A stretch of 64,000 nucleotides of DNA from NCBI GenBank assembly GCA_022566355.1, contig JADFJB010000003.1:1-64000 (forward strand), written 5' to 3'. The position numbers and the translations under genes were made by a program. Below, piece after piece: positions 44,210-53,444 of the stretch; position 1 is the stretch's first letter, and each line of letters opens with the position of its first letter. A model generated the notes under the pieces. It saw only the letters and a list, made by a program, of their open reading frames with translations, did no database searches and was not told the DNA's origin. The DNA comes from a candidate division KSB1 bacterium. GTDB taxonomy: Bacteria; Zhuqueibacterota; JdFR-76; DREG01.

Positions 44210-46031
44210 CATTCTCAAGCAAATGGGCAAGCCGAACATCGAACAAATCGACGTGGAACTTGGGCGGGAGATTTGTAGGAAGGCAAACATTAACTTCCTG
44301 GCAATTGCCTCTATCAGAAAATTTGGCCGGGTTTATACACTTGACTTTAAGCTACTTGATACTAACAAGAACAGATATTTTCTGACCGCATCTGAAAACG
44401 GTGAAGGGCACGAGAGTATCCCTGATTTGATTGACAAACTGGCAAAAAGAATACGGCAAGGTTTTAAGGAGAAATCTAGCGAAATTCAGGCTGAAAGCCA
44501 AGCTGTTACAGAATTAACGACTTCAAATTTGGAGGCATATCGATATTATAATCTTGGCGAAACGCTCTTGAGTCAATTCAAATATAGAGAAGCTGCTGAA
44601 GAGTTCAAAAGAGCCGTCACCCTGGACTCGACATTTGCTCTTGCTCATTTCCGGTTGGCTTTTGCTAAACAGTATGGTGGTATGGGAGGGGACAAGGAAG
44701 CTATGCGGATGGCCATAAAATACATCGACAAAGTGCCTGAAAAAGAGCATTTTTTGATCAGGGCACAAGATGCATGGTTTAATAATAGACGGGAAAAGTC
44801 ATACACACTGTATCAGGAAGTTTTGAAAATATATCCTCAGGAGAAGGAAGCACTCCTTCAAATTGCCGAATATATGTTGCACCATACTTTGGATCCAATT
44901 TCCGCACTACAATATTTTGAGAAATCGGTCGATGCAGATCCTGGCTATGGGGATGGCCTGGGACATCTAATTTATCTGAATCACGCTCTAAAAAGACACG
45001 ATAAGGCAATCGAATATGCACTGCAGTTTGTTGATTTGCATCCGGGCGAGGCATCGTATCGCAGATTAGGAGAGACTTACTGCTTTGCTGGTCAATTTAG
45101 CAAGGCAGAAGAAGTATTGAATAGAGCCTTAGAACTATTCCCCCGAAGCCCAGGGCTAGTTATCACTAAGGCGAATATCCCAGTCTTTAAGGAGAGTTAT
45201 GAGACTGCAAAAGCTCAGATCACTGTGTTTCTATTAGATGCCAATTCCATATCGGAGCGAAGAATGGGTTCTCGATACCTGGCCGACTTATATGCTTATC
45301 AGGGAAAATATAAAGAAATTGAAGCAGTGTTTGACAAGATTATCGGGTTGGACTCGATGTCAGATCCAGATGCCAGGCTAAGATTTGATTACGCGGAAAA
45401 GGCATGGTGGCTTGCAGTCGGAAGGGGCGATGGAAACGCTGCTAAAACGGAAATTGAGAAGGCAAAAAGGATCGGAGGCCAACAAATCTCCTGGTTCTTT
45501 ATGTCTCTTTTGCGAACTTATTTGCTTTTGGGCGAATTTGATGCTGCCGATTCTAGTTATTCGGCTGCAATCGCTTTAGCTGGTGAGGAAATGCATCCTT
45601 TTAGGTCGCACCTGATTAATGGGTATAAATACAAATCTCGCCAGGAATTTGGCAAGGCTGCTGCCGAGTTTGAAAAGTGGATAGAAATTAGAGGCTCGTT
45701 TAACTTTTGGGACAAAGTATTTTATTTATACGAACTTGCAGGTTGTTATTTTAGCTTAGGCGATTACAAGAAAGCGATTGAAACCATCGCCAATATGCAA
45801 GGAATTTATATAACCTTTACGCCTAACAATAATTTACCTAGCTCACGTGGCGCCGTTTATCCGAGGGGCTTCCATCTTCTCGGCAAGATCTATGAGAAAC
45901 AAGGTGAACCTAAGCGTGCCATCGAAAACTACGAAAAATTCCTCGAAATCTGGAAAAACGCCGACGAAGATTTGCCGGATTTGATCGATGCGAAGGCGAG
46001 GCTGGCGAGATTGAAGGAAAACTCGAAGTAA
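44130..46031 (+). CDS. TPR sensor portion of the same kinase-TPR protein
   Basis: These 633 residues open in the frame that continues the kinase (LSGLLITSLEQSRRLSVLTR, RLFDILKQMGKPNIEQID). This is a TolB/FlgO-like segment, typical of the extracytoplasmic part of large FCB and acidobacterial STPKs. Tetratricopeptide repeats follow (AYRYYNLGETLLSQFKYREA, FALAHFRLAFAKQYGG, YRRLGETYCFAGQFSKAEEV, FHLLGKIYEKQGEPKRAIEN). The ATG at 44130 has no ribosome site, so this is more likely the second half of one 975-residue protein than a separate gene. Either a real frameshift mutation, a sequencing error or ribosomal slippage explains the break. Confidence 0.8.
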   Translation: MDLSGLLITSLEQSRRLSVLTRSRLFDILKQMGKPNIEQIDVELGREICRKANINFLAIASIRKFGRVYTLDFKLLDTNKNRYFLTASENGEGHESIPDLIDKLAKRIRQGFKEKSSEIQAESQAVTELTTSNLEAYRYYNLGETLLSQFKYREAAEEFKRAVTLDSTFALAHFRLAFAKQYGGMGGDKEAMRMAIKYIDKVPEKEHFLIRAQDAWFNNRREKSYTLYQEVLKIYPQEKEALLQIAEYMLHHTLDPISALQYFEKSVDADPGYGDGLGHLIYLNHALKRHDKAIEYALQFVDLHPGEASYRRLGETYCFAGQFSKAEEVLNRALELFPRSPGLVITKANIPVFKESYETAKAQITVFLLDANSISERRMGSRYLADLYAYQGKYKEIEAVFDKIIGLDSMSDPDARLRFDYAEKAWWLAVGRGDGNAAKTEIEKAKRIGGQQISWFFMSLLRTYLLLGEFDAADSSYSAAIALAGEEMHPFRSHLINGYKYKSRQEFGKAAAEFEKWIEIRGSFNFWDKVFYLYELAGCYFSLGDYKKAIETIANMQGIYITFTPNNNLPSSRGAVYPRGFHLLGKIYEKQGEPKRAIENYEKFLEIWKNADEDLPDLIDAKARLARLKENSK

Positions 46032-46212
46032 TCAATTACTACTAACAAAAACCTATATAATAATTTCAACCAACAAAATAAAAGAAATCATTGGGAATTC
46101 TTTTTTGAGTATGTATATTAGAAAAAGAATCTTAAAATGATGTCCTTGTACTGGTAATATTCCATACAGATAAAAAAAGAAAATTTCTTTTTAGAAATAA
46201 CCAGAGGTCATT

Positions 46213-47019
46213 ATGAAAAAACTATCCCTTTTAATTGGCTTGATTTTTATCCCTATTTCAATATCAGCCCAGGATTCCCCTGGCAAGCGATTAGAGAAAT
46301 CTCCAAGGCACCAGGAATGGGTAAAAATCAAACAGGGAGAACGGATTGTCCATGCGTTTTTAGTATACCCGGAAATTAAAGACAAAGCGCCGGCTGTTAT
46401 TGTCATCCATGAAAACAGGGGATTAAACGATTGGGTATGCAGTGTTGCCGATCGGCTTGCTGAAGCCGGTTATATTGCGATTGCCCCCGACTTACTTTCC
46501 GGTATGGGACCGGATGGAGGAAAGACAAGTGATTTTCCCGACAGAAATGCCGCAAGGGATGCAATATATAGCCTGACTCCTGAGCAGGTCACTGCTGATT
46601 TAAATGCAACTGCAGACTATGTCAAAAAACTGCCTGCCGCCAATGGTACTTTGGCAGTATCCGGATTTTGTTGGGGAGGTTCCCAAACTTTTCGCTTCGC
46701 TACCAATCGTAAAGACTTATCTGCAGCCTATGTTTTCTACGGCAGCGCTCCCAAGAATAAAGAAGACCTTGCTAAAATCCAATGTCCTGTTTATGGTTTC
46801 TATGGCGGTAACGATGCCAGGGTAACATCAACCATTCCCAAAACTTCTGAATTAATGAAGGAAGTCAAAAAAACCTATGAGCCAGTTATTTATGACCAAG
46901 CCAGGCACGGATTCATGCGTGCAGGTGAAGCCGATGATGCATCGGAAGCCAATAAGAAAGCAGTGGCTGAAGGTTGGAAACGCTGGAAAGCACTTTTGAA
47001 AAGCTCTGAAGAAAAGTAA
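46213..47019 (+). CDS. Dienelactone hydrolase family protein, exported
   Basis: This 268-residue alpha/beta hydrolase has a signal peptide (MKKLSLLIGLIFIPISISAQ). The catalytic triad is visible: nucleophile C153 in SGFCWGGSQ, D201 in YGGNDARV and H232 in ARHGFM, with E67 in VIHENRG as the extra family residue. Dienelactone hydrolases open lactones in aromatic catabolism, but many periplasmic relatives have other ester substrates, which is more likely here given no aromatic pathway nearby. A clear AGAGG site precedes the ATG. Neighbouring genes are unrelated. Confidence 0.87.
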   Translation: MKKLSLLIGLIFIPISISAQDSPGKRLEKSPRHQEWVKIKQGERIVHAFLVYPEIKDKAPAVIVIHENRGLNDWVCSVADRLAEAGYIAIAPDLLSGMGPDGGKTSDFPDRNAARDAIYSLTPEQVTADLNATADYVKKLPAANGTLAVSGFCWGGSQTFRFATNRKDLSAAYVFYGSAPKNKEDLAKIQCPVYGFYGGNDARVTSTIPKTSELMKEVKKTYEPVIYDQARHGFMRAGEADDASEANKKAVAEGWKRWKALLKSSEEK

Positions 47020-47105
47020 GAAAGTGAAACGCGAAGATTGTAGTTTGGAGTAGTTGAACTGTAAATCTTTAAGGTAATTGAATCGGAAATAACCGTTTAG
47101 TTGTA

Positions 47106-47570
47106 GTGGGGGTTTTCCTTATTATGCTTTGCGTATCAATGTGCGGTACGACGAAGATGTTTCATTTCGATCGCAGTCCCTTTATTCCCTATATGCCAAT
47201 CGTTCTATTTAATAATGGTTGGATCGCTGCCGATTCTTGCTCGAAGGGAGTTCATGCCCTGGTGGAATTCGAAGTTCCAATTGATGAGGTTAATCCTGGA
47301 TTTGGCAAATATGAAAAAGTGGGACTTTGGTTGGAATCTAGATTTCCTCACAAGGCAGAACACGTTCGAATTGCTGGGCCTTTACCCAGGCAAATCTTGA
47401 ATTACCAATCTTATGATATTAGCAGGTTGATGAATAGAACCGGACAACCGGAGGAAGAGTACTGGGTTTATGTTATTCAAGCACAGTTTAACCTTGGATT
47501 ACTACCGAAGCATGGAGATGCCATTTATCTATTGTATGAAAGCAGATTGATCAGTTTTCTGTGGAAGTAA
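47106..47570 (+). CDS. Putative small lipoprotein, unknown
   Basis: This 154-residue ORF starts at a GTG. The N-terminus MGVFLIMLCVSMCGTTK is short, but contains a lipobox-like VSMC followed by G, suggesting a lipoprotein. The mature part has no family I recognise, with clusters such as GKYEKVGLWLESRF and EYWVYVIQAQFNLGLLP. There is no obvious Shine-Dalgarno sequence. Codon use resembles its neighbours. It could be a real but unstudied envelope protein. Confidence 0.5.
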   Translation: MGVFLIMLCVSMCGTTKMFHFDRSPFIPYMPIVLFNNGWIAADSCSKGVHALVEFEVPIDEVNPGFGKYEKVGLWLESRFPHKAEHVRIAGPLPRQILNYQSYDISRLMNRTGQPEEEYWVYVIQAQFNLGLLPKHGDAIYLLYESRLISFLWK

Positions 47571-47708
47571 TTTTTATTGCTGAAAGATTTGGATTCAAAT
47601 TTCGATCTGAGATTATTGTGAACTTTCGATTGATAAAAAAGTAACTTAAGAGATCCACCGCAAAACAGAGCGGATAACTATAAACGCAATATGGAAAAGG
47701 TTAACACC

Positions 47709-47942
47709 ATGAGAGAATTTGTGGAATTCCTGGTTAAGCATTTGGTTGATCATCCGGATGAAATTCGGATTAATGAATTAGAAAGCGAACGTTCCATAAT
47801 TTATGAATTGCATGTAGCTAAGAGTGATATGGGAAAAGTCCTCGGTAAAAAAGGCCGAACTGCTCATGCTATGCGTACTCTTATCAATGCGGCTGCTGGG
47901 GCAAGTACAAAAAAAAGAGTTATGCTGGAAATCATTGAGTAA
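47709..47942 (+). CDS. khpA: KH domain RNA-binding protein (KhpA-like)
   Basis: The product is 77 residues from ATG 47709, which is preceded by GGAAAAGG at good spacing; an ATG six codons earlier has none. The whole protein is one KH domain with the GxxG loop GKKG in MGKVLGKKGRTAHAMRTLIN. The length and the start MREFVEFLVKHLVDHPDEIR fit KhpA/YlqC, an RNA-binding protein that partners with KhpB/Jag and affects cell division and small-RNA function in Gram-positives. It is usually found next to rpsP/rimM; here it is isolated, so the locus context differs from the usual one. Confidence 0.85.
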   Translation: MREFVEFLVKHLVDHPDEIRINELESERSIIYELHVAKSDMGKVLGKKGRTAHAMRTLINAAAGASTKKRVMLEIIE

Positions 47943-47970
47943 AGTTAGTTAAAATATTTGGGGATTCATT

Positions 47971-48246
47971 TTGCGAGTAACTGTAATAAAAAAATTAATA
48001 TTCTTAATTCTGAATTTCCAAATACTGGTTTCACTATCCTTTGCCCAAGAGGAAAATCCGGGCTGGTTCTCTCACAAACGGTTATCGTTTTCTCTCAATA
48101 CCACCTATCATTTCAGCCCCTGGGATAATTACAATAATGCATTAGCAACAGTTACGAAATAGATTCGATTGGATAATTTTATTTATGAACCAACCGGTTT
48201 TTATAAAAAGATTAAACAGGGATGGCACACACTTTTGGGTGCATGA
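47971..48246 (+). pseudogene. Remnant of an exported beta-barrel protein
   Basis: Reading from a TTG at 47971, a signal peptide (KKLIFLILNFQILVSLSFAQ) is followed by RLSFSLNTTYHFSPWDNYN and an amber stop at 48160. The same frame continues IRLDNFIYEPTGFYKKIKQG before a second stop at 48244, after which nothing coherent remains. The strand-like pattern suggests the first barrel strands of an outer-membrane protein. It is best read as a decayed 5' end. Confidence 0.5.
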
Positions 48247-48398
48247 TTACGAAACGCATGAGTTTTGTAAACTGGAGTTGGAGGGATTGTAGGACTAAAC
48301 CTCAAATTCAAAAAATTAAATTTTCAAACCAAAGTTCGACCTAATTGAGATTTGTTTGGAATCTGTCTTTTGGTATTTGGAAATTAAGTAAATTATGA

Positions 48399-48439
48399 GT
48401 GTAAGGTATAAGTATTGTAAATAAGCTTATACCTTACAC
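48399..48439 (-). terminator. Hairpin after the DUF2911-TPR gene
   Basis: Arms 48399-48412 and 48426-48439 (GTGTAAGGTATAAG / CTTATACCTTACAC) pair perfectly over 14 bp with a 13-nt loop. It lies 18 bp beyond the stop of the minus-strand gene at 48457. The T-tract after it on the minus strand is weak (TCATAATTTACTT), so it may be a factor-assisted terminator or an RNA-stabilising stem. Confidence 0.55.
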
Positions 48440-48456
48440 CCAATACCTAAAATTCC

Positions 48457-49563
48457 CTAGGAGGAAGTCATTTTCTGCAAGTTATCTAAAACTCCTTGAA
48501 TGCGTTGTTTCTGATTTTCCGGCGCTTTATCCAGTGCGGTTTTGTAGTTCTTGACGGCATCCTTGGTTTTGCCTTTTTTGGCATAGGCTTCGCCAAGACT
48601 ATCATAAGCATTCCATGAATCGGAATGTTTCTTAACATTAAGCTTGAAGATTTCTATAGCTTTGTCTACCTGGTCTGTTTGGAAATATAAATAACCGGCT
48701 GTGTTGAGGTCACTTTCAACACCGGTATTCTTGGCAAATTTCACAGCAGCGGCGATGGCTGTATTGGATTCTGCTGTTTTATTTGCTTGAACCAGCAACC
48801 TGGCCTTAACAGATAAATTATTGATGTTTTTGTCTCTATTGATAGAATTATCTGCCCAACTTAATGCTTCGTCGGTAGCCATATTATTTTGCAGGCAATA
48901 ATTTGCGGCTTGCAGATATGCTTGCCAGCGGAATCCGGCCAATGATTTTAACTCACTTCGCATATTATTCAGAACGATCTTTGGTGTGTCCACTTCAATC
49001 TTGAATGGAATCTTTTTCTTTTCCCATTGGAGATATGCAGTAGCAGATGTATTAGAAATATCCTCGAAGCCATACTGCAGCCATTCCAGATGATCAACGT
49101 TCATAGGTGAAACGGTTACTCTTAAAGCGTCTGCATGTGGGTCATAGAAAAAGCTACCCCAGGCCATGTTATCTTTGCTAAATATGATTGTCATTTCATT
49201 TTCCGATGGCAGCATATGTAATCCATAGTTACCTGCTGCTAGGTTTTGCCCTTCAATAGAAACATCATGAGTAAAAGTAATCGTGGTATTTTCATTCGCT
49301 CCCGCACGCCAGGGGAAATCGATGCCATTATTGAAATTTTGACCTTTGGCCATACCATTTGGAACCAATGCACCCCAAATCGCTCTCCCTTTAACACCCG
49401 GTCGATGGTAAGTAATCGTCACATCAGTGATACCGATTCTTTGAGAAACTGATGCATAAGAACTGGCCCTCGGTGTAGTCAAGTTCTGCGCAATTAATGG
49501 CGCCGCGACCATGACTAAAGCTGCCAGAACCATGACAAAAGTGGTAAATCGTGATTGTTTCAT
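48457..49563 (-). CDS. DUF2911 protein with C-terminal TPR repeats, exported
   Basis: This 368-residue protein has a signal peptide ending APLIAQNLTTP. Residues 30-190 are a DUF2911 domain: ITDVTITYHRPGVKGRAIWG, LVPNGMAKGQNFNNGIDFPWRAGAN, AAGNYGLHMLP and SFFYDPHADALRV. The C-terminal half holds TPR-like helices (ESDLNTAGYLYFQTDQVDKA, SWNAYDSLGEAYAKKGKTKDA). DUF2911 is common in Bacteroidota and relatives; its function is unknown. It is probably periplasmic. It is transcribed divergently from the gene at 49840. Confidence 0.85.
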   Translation of the reverse strand: MKQSRFTTFVMVLAALVMVAAPLIAQNLTTPRASSYASVSQRIGITDVTITYHRPGVKGRAIWGALVPNGMAKGQNFNNGIDFPWRAGANENTTITFTHDVSIEGQNLAAGNYGLHMLPSENEMTIIFSKDNMAWGSFFYDPHADALRVTVSPMNVDHLEWLQYGFEDISNTSATAYLQWEKKKIPFKIEVDTPKIVLNNMRSELKSLAGFRWQAYLQAANYCLQNNMATDEALSWADNSINRDKNINNLSVKARLLVQANKTAESNTAIAAAVKFAKNTGVESDLNTAGYLYFQTDQVDKAIEIFKLNVKKHSDSWNAYDSLGEAYAKKGKTKDAVKNYKTALDKAPENQKQRIQGVLDNLQKMTSS

Positions 49564-49839
49564 TGAAACCTCCGTCTTGGTTAGTAATACAGTGAATTAT
49601 TGCAAGGAATAAACATATTTGTGGTGACTAATATTCTAAAGGCTTAGTGTGAATATATAATTTTTCTGGATCGTATTTACAGCTATGAACAAAGCAATTA
49701 CGCAAATAACTTCCAAAAGTTACCCAAAAGTTATTTATCTTATCATTTTATATTTGCAATTCTGATTTGATTTTTCTTGTTTAATAAATTATAGAAATGA
49801 ACTGTTGGTAAATTTTGATATTTTAAAAAGTGAGGTATT

Positions 49840-50772
49840 ATGAATAGTAAAATAAAAAACCAGGTCTATTTGTTTTTTGTGTTGATTGTCTCTGCATGCA
49901 GCTTTGCAATAGCGGACGAGAAAACAAATTCAACTCCAAGTGAGCAGTTTAAATCCTATTGGTACCAAGGTAAAGCTGAGCTTACGCGCTACAAACTCGA
50001 CCAGGCGCGCTATGGAGAAATCCATACGGGAGATGCGGTATTGATTTTCGTGACCGAAGATTTCCTGAAATACGAACAGGTAAAAAAGGAATTTGGTGAT
50101 AGTAAGAATTATACTTCTGTTCTCAAGTTGAACGCAACCCGGAAATTTTATACCGGAATTTATCCATATTCAACCATGGTTTCGGTATTCACACCAGTTG
50201 ATTTGCATAACGATCCAAAAACATTAAAAGTCACGAGTTCTAACCAGGAATGGTGCGGCCAAACTTTTACGCAAATGAATCTTAGAGGCCGTAATTATGA
50301 AGTCCAACTTCACTCCTATTTCCAAAACGAAGCCGATCAGAACTTTAAGATAAAATCTGTTCTTTTGGAAGATGAAGTTTGGACCCGTATCCGAATATCG
50401 CCTGAATCTTTACCAAAAGGAGATATCGAAATAATTCCCGGGTTGTTATTTTCCCGGTTTCGTCATACAAAAAGTAAAGTGGAAAAGGCGTCAGCAAATT
50501 TAACAGATTTGACGGATAATTCTCTTTCCGATCATCCACTGCAGGTTTATACCATCGAATACAGTGAATTGAAACGCAGGCTCTCAATCACCTTCGAAAA
50601 GGATTTTCCCCATACGATCGTAGCCTGGGAAGAGACACAACCGAGTGGATTTGGCAGGAATGCAAAATCTTTAACAACACGAGCGCTACGCACCCATTCG
50701 ATCTTTACAGATTATTGGTCTAAGAATGCTGTGGCCGATTCGACATTTAGAATTCAATTAGGTTTAGAGTGA
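49840..50772 (+). CDS. Conserved FCB-group lipoprotein, unknown
   Basis: This 310-residue protein has a lipoprotein signal with IVSAC (C20). The segment FKSYWYQGKAELTRYKLDQARYG with GEIHTGDAVLIFVTEDF is one I associate with Bacteroidota proteins often mislabelled septum formation inhibitor Maf. It has nothing of the Maf nucleotide pyrophosphatase. No catalytic motif is seen. The mature part is beta-rich and ends STFRIQLGLE. A GTGAGG site lies before the ATG. Probably outer-membrane or periplasmic. Confidence 0.7.
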   Translation: MNSKIKNQVYLFFVLIVSACSFAIADEKTNSTPSEQFKSYWYQGKAELTRYKLDQARYGEIHTGDAVLIFVTEDFLKYEQVKKEFGDSKNYTSVLKLNATRKFYTGIYPYSTMVSVFTPVDLHNDPKTLKVTSSNQEWCGQTFTQMNLRGRNYEVQLHSYFQNEADQNFKIKSVLLEDEVWTRIRISPESLPKGDIEIIPGLLFSRFRHTKSKVEKASANLTDLTDNSLSDHPLQVYTIEYSELKRRLSITFEKDFPHTIVAWEETQPSGFGRNAKSLTTRALRTHSIFTDYWSKNAVADSTFRIQLGLE

Positions 50773-50817
50773 AAAAGAAACAAAACGAACAACACTGAAA
50801 AAAATATAATATGATTG

Positions 50818-50966
50818 ACGTGAGTTCGATATATTTAATGGTAATGAAAATATGCAAAATTACCAGTCTTCGACGAGTTTATCCTGAGCATGAAGGGCTC
50901 AGGCTGCTGAATTTAAGCCATGGTGAGCAGAGTCGAACCATGAATTCACTTATGTCGAACTCACGT
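50818..50966. repeat. 149-bp MITE-like element with 16-bp terminal inverted repeats
   Basis: Arms 50818-50833 (ACGTGAGTTCGATATA) and 50951-50966 pair with one mismatch. The interior contains CTTCGACGAG..CCTGAGCATGAAGGGCTCAGG and GAGCAGAGTCGAACCATG, related to a phrase at 4208-4230. There is no ORF. It ends 12 bp before the ATG of the decarboxylase gene, so it may supply or separate that gene's promoter. Confidence 0.6.
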
Positions 50967-50978
50967 TATAATTAGGAA

Positions 50979-52457
50979 ATGATGAATTCTTCTAATAATC
51001 ATGGCGATATGCCAGCCGAGGACTTTCGTAAATATGGCTACCAGTTAATCGATTGGATTGCAGATTTTTTTGCTGAAATCGATAAACACGCAGTCCTTCC
51101 GAATATTCAACCTGGTGATATTGTTAATAAATTACCCCATAGACCGCCGGTATCGTCCGAATCGATGGATAAGATTTTATCGGATATTGATAAAGTGATT
51201 ATGCCCGGCATGACTCATTGGAATCATCCTAATTTCTTCGCTTACTTTTCTTCCAGTGGCTCGGCTCCCGGAGTGTTAGGAGAATTAATTGGCTCGGCTT
51301 TCAATATCAATGGCATGGTATGGCAATCCTGTCCATCATCGACCGAATTGGAAAAAGTGACAATGGATTGGCTGCGCCAATTATTGGGTCTTCCGGAAGA
51401 ATATTGGGGCATCATTTACGACACGGCATCGACCAGTAATCTTCATGCAATCGCGGCTGCTCGGGAACAGTTGACTGATCTGAAACTCAGGGAAAAAGGA
51501 ATGTGTGGCAGAACGGATGTACCGCGACTGAGAATTTATCTTTCCGAACATGCTCATTCTTCGGTGGATAAAGCTGCCATCACATTGGGTTTTGGCATGG
51601 ATTCAATTTGCAAGATCCCTGTTGATGAAGCTTTCAGGATGAAGCCAGCATTATTGCAGGAAGCAATCCAGGCTGATCGCAGCAAAGGGTGGCGGCCGTT
51701 TTGTGTCGTGGCAACTATTGGGACGACATCAACCACGAGTGTAGATCCGACTTCTGAAATAGCCGATATTTGTGAGCGTGAAAATTTGTGGCTGCATGTC
51801 GATGCGGCATATGGCGGTTCCGCTGCAATCCTGCCGGAAAAACGGGATCTGTTTTATGGTTGGGAACGAGCCGATTCGATTGTGATGAATCCGCATAAAT
51901 GGATGTTTGTACCAATCGACTTAAGTGCATTTTATACGAGAAAACCTGCGTTATTACGCCAGGCATTCAGCTTAGTGCCGGAATACCTGAAAACCGAACA
52001 TGACGAAGTAACGGACAACTTTATGGATTACGGATTTCAACTTGGCCGACGATTTCGATCGTTAAAACTATGGTTTGTACTTCGTTACTTTGGTCAGGAA
52101 GGATTGGCTAGCCGGATTCGTTACCACCTGGAATTAGCCAAAGAATTCATCCAATGGGTGGAGGATCACCCCTCGTTTGAAGTCATGGCGCCGGCGCCAT
52201 TTAGTACGGTCTGTTTTCGATTTCATCCTGAAGGAACGGATGATGAAAATAAACTCAATCAGCTAAATGAAAAACTATTACAGGCGATCAATGCAACGCA
52301 TCAAATCTTCTTATCCCATACAAAACTTGGAGAAACTTATATTATTCGTTTTGCAATTTCGAATTTGAGAACCGAGAAAGAACATGTTGAAAGAGCTTGG
52401 AAACTTATCCAAACTGAAGCGCAAAAGTTGATTGATAGCTTCATGTATACAAGTTAA
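50979..52457 (+). CDS. Aromatic-L-amino-acid decarboxylase family enzyme
   Basis: This 492-residue group II PLP decarboxylase (DDC/TDC type) has the MTHWNHPNFFAYF active-site region, SSTELEKVTMDWL, stacking His in SEHAHSSVDKAA (H193), D275 in WLHVDAAYGGSA and Schiff-base K307 in NPHKW. It should decarboxylate Trp, Tyr, DOPA or Phe to the amine; exact specificity is not readable. No Shine-Dalgarno is obvious upstream of the annotated Met pair. A transporter gene follows 4 bp after its stop, suggesting export of product or uptake of substrate. Confidence 0.9.
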   Translation: MMNSSNNHGDMPAEDFRKYGYQLIDWIADFFAEIDKHAVLPNIQPGDIVNKLPHRPPVSSESMDKILSDIDKVIMPGMTHWNHPNFFAYFSSSGSAPGVLGELIGSAFNINGMVWQSCPSSTELEKVTMDWLRQLLGLPEEYWGIIYDTASTSNLHAIAAAREQLTDLKLREKGMCGRTDVPRLRIYLSEHAHSSVDKAAITLGFGMDSICKIPVDEAFRMKPALLQEAIQADRSKGWRPFCVVATIGTTSTTSVDPTSEIADICERENLWLHVDAAYGGSAAILPEKRDLFYGWERADSIVMNPHKWMFVPIDLSAFYTRKPALLRQAFSLVPEYLKTEHDEVTDNFMDYGFQLGRRFRSLKLWFVLRYFGQEGLASRIRYHLELAKEFIQWVEDHPSFEVMAPAPFSTVCFRFHPEGTDDENKLNQLNEKLLQAINATHQIFLSHTKLGETYIIRFAISNLRTEKEHVERAWKLIQTEAQKLIDSFMYTS

Positions 52458-52461
52458 GCAA

Positions 52462-53391
52462 ATGGGACTTCGCGTTTTATTGTGGATATTTTTCCTGGCT
52501 GTTTTGTGGGGGCCTTCATTTCTGTTCATTAAAGTAGCTGTTCTTGAAATCCCGCCGTTTACCTTAATGACTGCTCGAGTAGGAATCGCCTCGCTAATTT
52601 TATATATCATACTACGCGCGAGCGGTAAAAAACTGACGCTTAATCCAGCAACCTGGCGGTCTTTTGCATTTATGGCTGTATTTGCCAATGCACTTCCTTT
52701 CGTCCTGTTTGGCTGGGGAGAAATCCATGTTGACAGTGCCCTGGCCGCCGTGTTAAATGGAACAACGCCAATTTTTACTATCATTATTGCTCATTTTTTT
52801 ATAAGTGATGATCGGTTGAATCTTGTAAAAATTATCGGAATTATCTTTGGATTCCTGGGAGTTGTCATTTTGTTTTTCCCATTTTTATCGAAAGGATTAA
52901 CACTGGATACTCTCGGAGTTTTCGCCTTCATAGCCGCAGCTTTATGTTATGGAATATCCACAGTTTATGCCCGCAAGAAACTTCGGGGTTTACCGCCTTT
53001 AGTAGCGCCAACCGCTCAATTAATTTTGGCTACGATCTGTTTACTTCCATTTTCACTTATTATCGATCGACCATTTGAAATGAATTTTCCTTCCTGGAAT
53101 GCAATCAATTCGGTATTGGCCTTGGCCATTTTTGGTTCTGCCATCGCATTTGCAACATTCTATCATATTCTGGAAATGACTTCTGCCACGAATCTATCCA
53201 TGGTTACTTACTTGATTCCGGTGATCGGTGTAATTCTCGGAGTTGTTTTTCTGGATGAAAAATTGGGCTGGTATGTTTATGTTGGTTGTGCGATTATTGT
53301 GTTGGGCATTATGGTTGTAAATGGCGTGTTTAATCAGTTTCTGGGCAGGAAGGTTGAAAATGAAATCATTGCAGCTAAACCTTCAGAATAA
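52462..53391 (+). CDS. EamA/DMT family transporter
   Basis: The product is 309 residues from ATG 52462, 4 bp after the decarboxylase stop. It has ten membrane helices in two EamA repeats (LWIFFLAVLWGPSFLFIKVA..., TLDTLGVFAFIAAALCYGIS...). The motif WGPSFLFIKVAV with PPFTLMTARV is typical of the first repeat. DMT proteins move amino acids, amines or nucleotide sugars. Coupling to the decarboxylase suggests an amine or aromatic amino acid substrate, an inference. A TTG 10 codons upstream, inside the decarboxylase gene, is possible but less likely. Confidence 0.87.
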   Translation: MGLRVLLWIFFLAVLWGPSFLFIKVAVLEIPPFTLMTARVGIASLILYIILRASGKKLTLNPATWRSFAFMAVFANALPFVLFGWGEIHVDSALAAVLNGTTPIFTIIIAHFFISDDRLNLVKIIGIIFGFLGVVILFFPFLSKGLTLDTLGVFAFIAAALCYGISTVYARKKLRGLPPLVAPTAQLILATICLLPFSLIIDRPFEMNFPSWNAINSVLALAIFGSAIAFATFYHILEMTSATNLSMVTYLIPVIGVILGVVFLDEKLGWYVYVGCAIIVLGIMVVNGVFNQFLGRKVENEIIAAKPSE

Positions 53392-53444
53392 AAGGCACAG
53401 GCCACAAAGAAATAAAATGTTAAAATAGTAGGTAAGTAAATCCA

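Noticed and set aside
49840-50772. Maf septum-formation inhibitor
   Set aside because: The protein has a lipoprotein signal and none of the Maf nucleotide-binding motifs; the name comes from a known misannotation.
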